Part shown: piece by piece, positions 16,076-22,899 of the stretch
Layout: every line of letters starts with the position of its first letter
How positions within the stretch are numbered: the first letter of the stretch is position 1
Assembly: GCA_037446575.1 (NCBI GenBank)
Contig: JBBIII010000020.1
Coordinates: forward strand, 1 to 33,677
DNA length: 33,677 nt
DNA from: JBBIII01 sp037446575
GTDB taxonomy: Bacteria; Bacteroidota; Ignavibacteria; UBA10030
Direction of reading: 5' to 3'
Notes under the pieces: model-generated
The model's database searches: none
The model's input: only the letters and a program-made list of their open reading frames with translations
Told to the model about the DNA's origin: nothing
Translations under genes and position numbers: made by a program

Positions 16076-17086
16076 TTAAAATTGTTTTAAAAATCTGACA
16101 TCATTTTCATAAAGAATCCGAATATCATCTATGCCATAACGCAGTAATGCAGTGCGTTCTATTCCCATGCCAAAAGCATATCCTGTATATTTTTCATAAT
16201 CATATCCTACAGATTGAAACACATGAGGATGCACCATGCCAGCTCCGCAAACTTCAAGCCACCCCGAGTATTTACAAATTCGGCAACCATTGCCGCCACA
16301 TAGGTAACAAGTAATATCCATTTCAGCGCTTGGTTCTGTGAATGGAAAAAAACTTGGGCGGAACCGATATTTAATTGAGCTTCCATAATATTGTTTTGCA
16401 AAAGCAACGAGCGTGCCTTTCAATTCGCTGAATGTAACTCCTTCATCTACGTACAATCCTTCAATCTGATGAAAAGCGGCGAGACTACGTGCGCTGATTG
16501 CTTCATTTCTATAAACCCATCCGGGCATTATAGCTCGCACAGGAGGAGACTGTTTTTCCATAACTCTAATTTGCACCGGCGAAGTATGCGTGCGTAATAA
16601 AATATCATTAGCAATAAAAATTGTATCCTGCATATCGCGCGCTGGATGATCGGGCGCAAAATTTAGCGCGCCAAAATTGTAGTAATCGCTTTCTATTTCA
16701 GGTCCTGTCTCTACTGAAAAACCCATTCCAATAAATATTCGTTCAATATCTTCCATCACTTGAGTAATGGGATGTTTAGAACCAATTGGCTTAGGTCTGC
16801 CCGGAATTGTAATATCTAACGAGGTTACTTTAGGTTGCGTTGATTTTTCTAAAGTATATTTTTTCTGATCAAACTTTTCTTGCGCGTATTGTCTTAATTC
16901 ATTAAGCGCTTTCCCCAACAACGGTTTATCAGAAGGCGCGGCTGTTTTAATCGAATTAAAAAGTTCTGCAATTTCGCCGCTGCGTGTTAAAAATCTGATG
17001 CGCACTTTCTCAACATCCGAAAGCGTTTCCGCTTTATTCAGTTCATCGTTAAACGTCTGTTTTGTTTCTTCAATTTTATTCAGCAT
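16076..17086 (-). CDS. pheS: Phenylalanyl-tRNA synthetase alpha subunit
   Basis: Catalytic subunit of the phenylalanyl-tRNA synthetase. The first 90 residues are the tRNA-contacting coiled coil. The class II core has HPITQVMEDIERIFIGMGF, motif 2 MPGWVYRNEAISARSLAAFH, FRPSFFPFTEPSAEMDI and motif 3 YAFGMGIERTALLRYGI. I prefer the ATG at 17086 (336 residues) to the in-frame TTG at 17101, although neither has a clear ribosome binding site. It follows rplT after a 145-base gap that contains a large hairpin with a U-rich tail. Confidence 0.96.
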   Translation of the reverse strand: MLNKIEETKQTFNDELNKAETLSDVEKVRIRFLTRSGEIAELFNSIKTAAPSDKPLLGKALNELRQYAQEKFDQKKYTLEKSTQPKVTSLDITIPGRPKPIGSKHPITQVMEDIERIFIGMGFSVETGPEIESDYYNFGALNFAPDHPARDMQDTIFIANDILLRTHTSPVQIRVMEKQSPPVRAIMPGWVYRNEAISARSLAAFHQIEGLYVDEGVTFSELKGTLVAFAKQYYGSSIKYRFRPSFFPFTEPSAEMDITCYLCGGNGCRICKYSGWLEVCGAGMVHPHVFQSVGYDYEKYTGYAFGMGIERTALLRYGIDDIRILYENDVRFLKQF

Positions 17087-17140
17087 ATAAAAATCAAACA
17101 ATATAAGTGTTACAGACTTTTTATAAGTTACTTCGTTATA

Positions 17141-17226
17141 AAAGAAAAATCTTCTTACCTAATTTATTCTACTTCCGCTTAAATTTCAGAGGTTGATATG
17201 CGCAGAAGTAAATTGATAAGAAGATT
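17141..17226 (-). terminator. Terminator-like hairpin between rplT and pheS
   Basis: On the minus strand, AATCTTCTTA (17226-17217) pairs perfectly with TAAGAAGATT (17157-17148). Inner segments AATTTA/TAAATT and CTTC/GAAG extend the stem, and TTTTCTTT follows. It begins six bases after the rplT stop. In E. coli the pheM attenuator occupies the same place between rplT and pheS. No Phe-rich leader peptide is visible here, so whether it is a simple terminator or an attenuator cannot be told. Confidence 0.55.
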
Positions 17227-17231
17227 CAACG

Positions 17232-17579
17232 CTATGCGGCGGCAAATTTAATAACTTCGGCAAAAGCTGATTTATGATTAACCGCTAAATCAGCTAATAC
17301 TTTCCTGTTGATATTAATTTGCTTCTTTTCGAGTGACGCGATCAACTTTGAATAAGTTATTCCATAAGTTCGCGCCGCGGCATTAATCCTTGCAATCCAC
17401 AACGAGCGAAACTCTCTTTTCTTAGTTCTTCTATGTCGGTAAGCATGTGTTCCTGCTTTTTCGACATGGTGTTTGGCAATTGTATAGACTTTGCTTCTAG
17501 CGCCCCAGTAACCCTTTGCTTGCGCTAATACTTTTTTCCGCCTTCTGTGAGACGCAACTTTATTTTGTGAACGAGGCAT
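17232..17579 (-). CDS. rplT: 50S ribosomal protein L20
   Basis: Assembly protein of the large ribosomal subunit. MPRSQNKVASHRRRKKVLAQ then AKGYWGARSKVYTIAKHHVE is the extended basic N-terminal arm that threads into 23S rRNA; the globular part holds KREFRSLWIARINAA and YSKLIASLEK. Length 115 is normal. AAAGGAAAA precedes the ATG, and it follows rpmI by 22 bases. In several bacteria L20 represses its own operon by binding upstream mRNA, but I see no specific mimic here. Confidence 0.97.
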   Translation of the reverse strand: MPRSQNKVASHRRRKKVLAQAKGYWGARSKVYTIAKHHVEKAGTHAYRHRRTKKREFRSLWIARINAAARTYGITYSKLIASLEKKQININRKVLADLAVNHKSAFAEVIKFAAA

Positions 17580-17601
17580 TATTAATTTTCCTTTCTTTCG
17601 C

Positions 17602-17796
17602 TTAAGCTATTAAAAATCTGCGCACTTTATAAGCTTCGGTTTTATCAACTAACCCCGGTTTACGCAGATGTCTTTTACGTTTTGTAGATTTACTTGTTAA
17701 AATGTGACTTCTAAACGCTTTGCGGCGTTTAATTTTTCCGGTTCCAGTAACTTTGAATGACTTACCGGCGCTTCTCCGACTTTTCATCTTCGGCAT
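17602..17796 (-). CDS. rpmI: 50S ribosomal protein L35
   Basis: Short basic ribosomal protein of 64 residues. MPKMKSRRSAGKSFKVTGTG is the family start, followed by KIKRRKAFRSHILTSKSTKR. Its ribosome binding site (GAGGAA) lies in the last codons of infC and its ATG comes four bases after the infC stop, so the two are coupled. Confidence 0.97.
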   Translation of the reverse strand: MPKMKSRRSAGKSFKVTGTGKIKRRKAFRSHILTSKSTKRKRHLRKPGLVDKTEAYKVRRFLIA

Positions 17797-17800
17797 ATTT

Positions 17801-18358
17801 TTATTCCTCTTTTGTTTGTTTGTTTACTTCAGAACTCTTTTTCTTTCCTTTATCGGGGACAAAATATGAAACCATATGTCTCCCCTCCAATTTTGGTTCT
17901 TGTTCCATGCGAGCAATATCCGACATTGCCTCTGTGAACCGATCCAACAACTCTTTTCCCCGGTCTTGATAGGTGATTTCACGGCCTTTAAATACAACCG
18001 TTGCTTTTACTTTATTCCCCTGCATTATAAACTCACGCGCATGCCGTGTCTTAAAATTAAAATCGTGAACATCTGTGTTCGGGTGAAATCTAATTTCTTT
18101 TACATGAGTTACATGCTGATGCTTCTTTTGTATTTTATCTCGTTTTGTTTGTTCATAACGATATTTTCCGAAATCCATTATTTTACAAACCGGCGGCGCG
18201 GCATTAGGGACTATTTCAATTAAATCCAACATTCGTTCATTCGCTCGCTTTAGAGCTTCGCCAATTGTCATTATGCCAAGTTGTTCGCCATTGTCGGCAA
18301 TGACGCGCACTTGAGGCGCTTTTATTTCGATGTTGACACGGGCTCGTTCTTGTTTAAT
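17801..18358 (-). CDS. infC: Translation initiation factor IF-3, AUU start
   Basis: IF-3 checks the start codon and prevents premature subunit joining. The N-domain reads ADNGEQLGIMTIGEALKRAN and MLDLIEIVPNAAPPVCKIMD, the linker FGKYRYEQTKRDKIQKK, and the C-domain RFHPNTDVHDFNFKTRHARE. I place the start at an ATT (18356-18358), seven bases after AGGAG, giving 185 residues with KQERARVNIEIKAPQVRVIA at the N-terminus as in other IF-3 proteins. The GTG at 18310 would remove the first strand and has no ribosome binding site. An AUU start is the known basis of infC autoregulation in E. coli: IF-3 rejects its own non-standard start when abundant. The Shine-Dalgarno overlaps the thrS stop (TAGGAG). 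Confidence 0.95.
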   Translation of the reverse strand: MKQERARVNIEIKAPQVRVIADNGEQLGIMTIGEALKRANERMLDLIEIVPNAAPPVCKIMDFGKYRYEQTKRDKIQKKHQHVTHVKEIRFHPNTDVHDFNFKTRHAREFIMQGNKVKATVVFKGREITYQDRGKELLDRFTEAMSDIARMEQEPKLEGRHMVSYFVPDKGKKKSSEVNKQTKEE

Positions 18359-18368
18359 AGCTTCTCTC

Positions 18369-20309
18369 CTAAATTGTTAATGCTTTTGTTTTTATTGCTC
18401 GAAGAATCCTTTCCTTGAACTCTTCATTTTTCATAATTCCTTGATCCCCTTTTTTGTGCAAACGCACAGAAACGGAGTTGCTCGCTTTTTCTTTCTCTCC
18501 TACAACTAACATATATGAAACTTTTTTTATTTCCCAATCACGTATTTTATAACCAACTTTTTCATTGCGCTCATCGATTTCGATGCGTACGCCTGCAGAT
18601 TTCAAGTATTTTTCTACTTCCTTTGCATAATCTAAGAACACATCGGAAATTGGTAAAATTACAGCTTGAATCGGCGCCAGCCATAAAGGAAATTCTCCCG
18701 CGTAATGCTCAATTAAAATTCCGACAAATCTTTCCAATGAACCGAACGGCGCTCTGTGAATAATAATCGGACGATGTTTCTGCCCATCTTGTCCGACATA
18801 CTCCAACTGAAAACGCTCCGGCATTACATAATCAACTTGTACCGTGCCAAGCTGCCAAGTGCGATTCAAAGCGTCTTTAACCATAAAATCAACTTTGGGG
18901 CCATAAAATGACGCTTCGCCAATGGCAATAAAATAATCAAGTTTCATTTCATCCGCCACTTCGCGAATTTCACGTTGCGCTTGTTCCCAAAAAGCCGCTT
19001 CACCGCCATACTTATCGGTATTTTTATAGTCTCGATACGAAAGACGAATCTTCACATCCATATTAAATGTCTTAAAGACAAGCTGGGTTAATTCTATTGT
19101 TGTTTTTATTTCTGCTTTCAGCTGATCATGCGCGCAATAAATATGAGCATCATCTTGCGTAAAGCCGCGAACTCGCGTTAAGCCGTTCATTTCTCCGGAT
19201 TGTTCATAACGATAGACCGTCCCAAACTCAGCTAAACGAATTGGTAAATCTCGATACGATCGCGGTTTCGCCGAATAAATTTGATGATGATGCGGACAGT
19301 TCATCGGCTTTAATAAATATGCTTCTCCATCTTGCATCTGTATCGGCGGAAATTGAGAATCTTTGTAATAAGGATAATGACCCGATGTTTTATACAATTC
19401 TAAATTTGCTATATGCGGCGTAACAACAAATTGATAACCGCCTTTGCGTTGTTCGTCGCGTAAAAATTCGATAAGCGATTCTCGTATTATTGTTCCCTTT
19501 GGAAGCCACAACGGAAGACCACCGCCCACTTTTGGAGTAAGCAAGAATAATTCTAATTCAGAGCCAAGTTTGCGATGATCGCGGCGTTTTGCTTCTTCAA
19601 GTTGATATAGATAATCATCCAATTCTTTCTTTGTCGGAAAAGTTATTCCGTAGATGCGTTGCATCATTTTATTTTTTTCATTGCCTCGCCAATACGCGCC
19701 TGCAACATTCAATAGTTTAATCGCTTTGATTTTCCCTGTTGAAGGTAAATGTGGACCGCGACATAAATCTGTAAAATTCCCATGATGATACAAGGAAATA
19801 CTTTGACCTTTAAATTCTTCTAAAAGCTCCAGTTTATATTCATCCCCTTTTGATTTGAAAAATTTTACAGCTTCATCCCAACTTTTTTCCTCTCTCACAT
19901 AAGGAACTTCACGTTCGGATAATTCGATCATTTTATTTTCAATTTTCTCTAAATCTTCTTTCGATAGACTATGATCGCCAAGATCGATGTCGTAATAAAA
20001 TCCATTTTCAATAGCTGGACCTATTCCGAACTTCACGCCAGGGAATAATGCTTCAACTGCTTCTGCCATGAGATGCGCTGAACTATGCCAATAAGCTTCT
20101 TTACCGCCATCATCCGTCCATTTCAAGATTTTCAAAGTGGCTTCTTGATCAATCGGTCTGTTTAAATCCCACACTTCACCATTCACTTCAACAGCGAGCG
20201 ATTCTTTAGCAAGACCTTTACTAATACTTTCAGCAATTTGCTTTCCAGTAATATTTTTTTCGTATTCTTTTTGACTCCCGTCAGGGAATGTAATTTTAAT
20301 CTTACTCAT
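18369..20309 (-). CDS. thrS: Threonyl-tRNA synthetase
   Basis: Charges tRNA-Thr. The TGS domain occupies residues 1-62. The editing domain has HSSAHLM (His75, His79) and CRGPHLPSTG (Cys183, His187). The class II core has the motif 2 segment RLAEFGTVYRYEQSGEMNGL, VRGFTQDDAHIYC, and zinc ligands Cys338 (MNCPHHHQIY), His389 and His518 (IIHRAPFGSLERF). The anticodon-binding domain starts near 545. Length 646 is normal and complete. The ATG at 20309 stands only ten bases after the U-run of a strong intrinsic terminator, leaving no room for an ordinary separate promoter downstream of it. The Shine-Dalgarno sequence is weak. Confidence 0.97.
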   Translation of the reverse strand: MSKIKITFPDGSQKEYEKNITGKQIAESISKGLAKESLAVEVNGEVWDLNRPIDQEATLKILKWTDDGGKEAYWHSSAHLMAEAVEALFPGVKFGIGPAIENGFYYDIDLGDHSLSKEDLEKIENKMIELSEREVPYVREEKSWDEAVKFFKSKGDEYKLELLEEFKGQSISLYHHGNFTDLCRGPHLPSTGKIKAIKLLNVAGAYWRGNEKNKMMQRIYGITFPTKKELDDYLYQLEEAKRRDHRKLGSELELFLLTPKVGGGLPLWLPKGTIIRESLIEFLRDEQRKGGYQFVVTPHIANLELYKTSGHYPYYKDSQFPPIQMQDGEAYLLKPMNCPHHHQIYSAKPRSYRDLPIRLAEFGTVYRYEQSGEMNGLTRVRGFTQDDAHIYCAHDQLKAEIKTTIELTQLVFKTFNMDVKIRLSYRDYKNTDKYGGEAAFWEQAQREIREVADEMKLDYFIAIGEASFYGPKVDFMVKDALNRTWQLGTVQVDYVMPERFQLEYVGQDGQKHRPIIIHRAPFGSLERFVGILIEHYAGEFPLWLAPIQAVILPISDVFLDYAKEVEKYLKSAGVRIEIDERNEKVGYKIRDWEIKKVSYMLVVGEKEKASNSVSVRLHKKGDQGIMKNEEFKERILRAIKTKALTI

Positions 20310-20318
20310 TACTCAGTA

Positions 20319-20345
20319 TAAAAAAATCGGATCATCATCCGATTT
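20319..20345 (-). terminator. Intrinsic terminator directly upstream of thrS
   Basis: A nine-base-pair stem (20337-20345 with 20324-20332, AAATCGGAT and its complement) has a 4-base loop and a run of six to seven U residues on the minus strand. It may simply end the tRNA-Val transcript, or it may act as an attenuator in the thrS leader because it ends ten bases before the thrS ATG. Confidence 0.8.
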
Positions 20346-20425
20346 CAAGTCTTAAAGTATCATCCTTTAATACTCGTTTTATGATATCTATTCACATCCT
20401 TTTTGCTTAAAAGGTTTTACAACTG

Positions 20426-20500
<75 letters not shown>

Positions 20501-20563
20501 TCCTTAAAAATTTGCATAAAATAATAGCGAAAAATCGATTGAAAAACAAGGAATGAAAACAGC

Positions 20564-20593
20564 TTGATTTTTGGGAATGTAATATTGTATATT
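20564..20593 (+). promoter_or_regulatory. Possible sigma-70-type promoter
   Basis: TTGATT (20564-20569) and TATATT (20588-20593) are 18 bases apart and lie just before the ribosome binding site AAGGAG of the lipoprotein gene at 20615. If this lineage prefers the Bacteroidota-type promoter (TTTG and TAnnTTTG), the match would be chance. Confidence 0.35.
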
Positions 20594-20614
20594 AAAATAA
20601 AAAGGAGACAACCG

Positions 20615-21229
20615 ATGAAGCAAATTTTATTATTGGTTTTTGTCGGAGGTCTGCTTGGTTGTGCAAGTGTTGAACAAACAATCAATACTTCAAAGCCACG
20701 CTTATTATTTCAACTACCACTTCCAGAATTTCCAAAATCTATAACCTCTCCACCGTCAAAGTTGGATATTGCGCTTTTAGTCGCAGAAGATGGTTCTGTT
20801 CTTGAAGCACAATTATTAAAAAGTAGCGGTGATGACAACTGGGATACAGATGCAAAATTAACAATGCTTCAATGGAAATTTTCTCCAGCATATAAAAATA
20901 ATAAACCTATCCAATTGTGGCTTCGATTAAAAGCGTATGTAAAATACGAGGAACCAATTATTATATCGCTTGCTGAAATATTATGCGAAACTTCTGAAAA
21001 AGCTGATTCAATTTATAAAGCGCTAAAGGAGGGACAAGACTTTGGCAAGCTTGCAGAGGAACATTCAATTGCACTTACACGCAATAATAAAGGTTTAGTA
21101 GGAAAAGTAAATCTACACAGCTACACAAAAGAGATCAAACAAGCTTTACATAATCTTTCCAAAGATAATTTCACTCAACCGTTACAATACGGCGATTATT
21201 ATATCATTTTAAAAAAAATGGATGAATAA
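20615..21229 (+). CDS. Lipoprotein with TonB-C and parvulin-like domains
   Basis: Signal peptide MKQILLLVFVGGLLGCASVE with a lipobox LLGC (Cys16). Residues about 48-108 resemble the TonB C-terminal domain (VAEDGSVLEAQLLKSSGDDN, then DTDAKLTMLQWKFSPAYKNN). Residues about 115-202 resemble a PpiC/SurA-type parvulin domain: AEILCETSEKADSIYKAL, then QDFGKLAEEHS, LVGKVNLHSY and QYGDYYIILKK. The order lipoprotein-TonB_C-parvulin is unusual to me. The protein is far too short to span the periplasm like real TonB. The ATG at 20615 follows AAGGAG; the in-frame upstream ATG at 20564 would spoil the signal peptide. It stands alone on the plus strand, divergent from tRNA-Val. A role in outer-membrane protein folding is plausible but unproven. 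Confidence 0.75.
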   Translation: MKQILLLVFVGGLLGCASVEQTINTSKPRLLFQLPLPEFPKSITSPPSKLDIALLVAEDGSVLEAQLLKSSGDDNWDTDAKLTMLQWKFSPAYKNNKPIQLWLRLKAYVKYEEPIIISLAEILCETSEKADSIYKALKEGQDFGKLAEEHSIALTRNNKGLVGKVNLHSYTKEIKQALHNLSKDNFTQPLQYGDYYIILKKMDE

Positions 21230-21363
21230 AACGCAAAATTTTTTAGACCTATTCAGAAATGAATTAGAGAGAAATAACAAGAAAATTAATCGCAAAAAAT
21301 AATTCAGATCAACCATAATAAACATAGAGAGGTTGTATAGCGTTAAAAATTTTGTTTTTGCTT

Positions 21364-22785
21364 TTAACGTTTTACTTTTGAATCACCTATATTTAAAAAC
21401 ACTAATCGGAAAGCATACGCCGGTCCCCAATAACCGCGCTTTCTTAGCCAGTTTAAAAAGGTGAGCGGTTCAAAAGAACGCGCAAGAGAAAAAATTACAA
21501 AAGCAATTGCCAAAGCTCGCATTACGATCCAAAAAACCTTTTCTATTGTAGAACCAGTTACTAAGATAAATATTACAATAATAGTGATTGGCAACCAAAA
21601 ATACGGACGAGTGAGGTCGCGCAAGCTTCGCTTTATTATATTACTCCAAGTTCGCTTCGCCCCAGTTGATACAGGTATTAACGCTCTTTGTGAAATTATT
21701 TTTTGCAAACTTGATGGAATACGCTGTCTTCTTTTATAAGCTATCATTGTTACAGAAGAAGAAATTGCGCCGGCTATTGAAGACCAAATTAACAACAGCC
21801 CAAATAAACCAAAAGGGGGAAGATGAAGTTTATCGGCAACCCAATGAATTACTATATCATAAAAACGGAAAAGATCGTTGCCAACAAAAAGATATTGTAA
21901 AATAACTCCTTGCGCCGCAGCCCACGCTCCGACTAAAAAGCCGCCGATTGCAACCCCAATAACATTCCAGCCGAGTAATTGAGTAACAAATGTATAAAGT
22001 ATTCCTTGCATGCTAATAGCAAGCATTGGATTTAAACGATCGCCAGAAGGAGATAAAGCTTTTATTCCTGCAGAAATAAACGGCACCCATACAACTCTGC
22101 CGCGTGTCCCAAGTCCATCGCCTGCAAAAGTCATAACCACAGATTGCACGCTCGATAATGCAATGCCTCTGAATGGTATTTGCGCCGTGTGAAGCATTGC
22201 TCCAACGCTTGCTTCAAACGCGCCAGCCGCTCCGCCATAAACGCCGATACGTTTCCAATCTCCTTGTTCTGCACAAACTGTTCTTAGTTTGTCCCAGGCT
22301 CCCTTTTCGTTAACATTAACACAAACATCAAACTGTGCTCCAATTATTTTTTCTATTTCTGATATTAGTGTGCTTCTTACGGCAATTACTACAATTTGAG
22401 GTTTAGCCGCTTTTATCGAATCCCATAAAAGTGCATGACCTTTGCCAAGAATTTCTCTTTTACCAAACTCATCTAAAATAATCAATGGGGGAGCTACTTT
22501 GTCTTTTAATTCTTTTGCCCATTCTTGCAGTATTAATTCAGATTTGGATTCAAATTTATAAGGTACCGATCCGGATTCATCACGTGTTGCATAGAGTAAT
22601 TCCTCGCCTGTTGAAATTATTCTCAATCGATAAGATTTTGCGCCAGAATTAGGTTCAGACCGATTTTCTCCTATTGCAATGAATCCATCCGCCGCTTTAT
22701 GCTGTTGATTATACCAAACCGCCAATTGCATCAACAACGATGTTTTTCCTGAGCCAACAGGACCAGTAACACAAACAAGCAACAT
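21364..22785 (-). CDS. P-loop NTPase fused to a polytopic membrane domain
   Basis: Residues 1-170 form a P-loop NTPase of the THEP1-like type: VTGPVGSGKTSLLMQ (Walker A 8-15) and LIILDEFGKRE (Walker B about 101-106). From about 180 there are roughly seven to eight hydrophobic segments. The middle one (GILYTFVTQLLGWNVIGVAI and nearby glycine-rich helices) recalls substrate-binding S components of ECF vitamin transporters, and the end (VMRALAIAFVIFSLARSFEP then FLNWLRKRGYWGPAYAF) recalls the coupling region of EcfT. The polypeptide stops soon after that. It follows the TonB-dependent receptor by 114 bases on the same strand, so an inner-membrane uptake step for the receptor's ligand is a reasonable guess. 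The exact family is not certain. Confidence 0.6.
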   Translation of the reverse strand: MLLVCVTGPVGSGKTSLLMQLAVWYNQQHKAADGFIAIGENRSEPNSGAKSYRLRIISTGEELLYATRDESGSVPYKFESKSELILQEWAKELKDKVAPPLIILDEFGKREILGKGHALLWDSIKAAKPQIVVIAVRSTLISEIEKIIGAQFDVCVNVNEKGAWDKLRTVCAEQGDWKRIGVYGGAAGAFEASVGAMLHTAQIPFRGIALSSVQSVVMTFAGDGLGTRGRVVWVPFISAGIKALSPSGDRLNPMLAISMQGILYTFVTQLLGWNVIGVAIGGFLVGAWAAAQGVILQYLFVGNDLFRFYDIVIHWVADKLHLPPFGLFGLLLIWSSIAGAISSSVTMIAYKRRQRIPSSLQKIISQRALIPVSTGAKRTWSNIIKRSLRDLTRPYFWLPITIIVIFILVTGSTIEKVFWIVMRALAIAFVIFSLARSFEPLTFLNWLRKRGYWGPAYAFRLVFLNIGDSKVKR

Positions 22786-22899
22786 TATTCATACTCTCTA
22801 TTTATTATCATAAATTTCAAATTACGTTATGGGTTTATAATAAGCAATTTTCTGAGAAACAAAGCTCTATTTTTTTTCTTATTGCCGAACAATTTAATT

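Noticed and set aside
21340..21371. CGTTAAAA...TTTTAACG hairpin at the end of the NTPase-membrane gene, as a terminator or frameshift signal.
   Set aside because: The stem is short and AT-rich, no U run follows on the minus strand, and no continuation of the protein was found in another frame.
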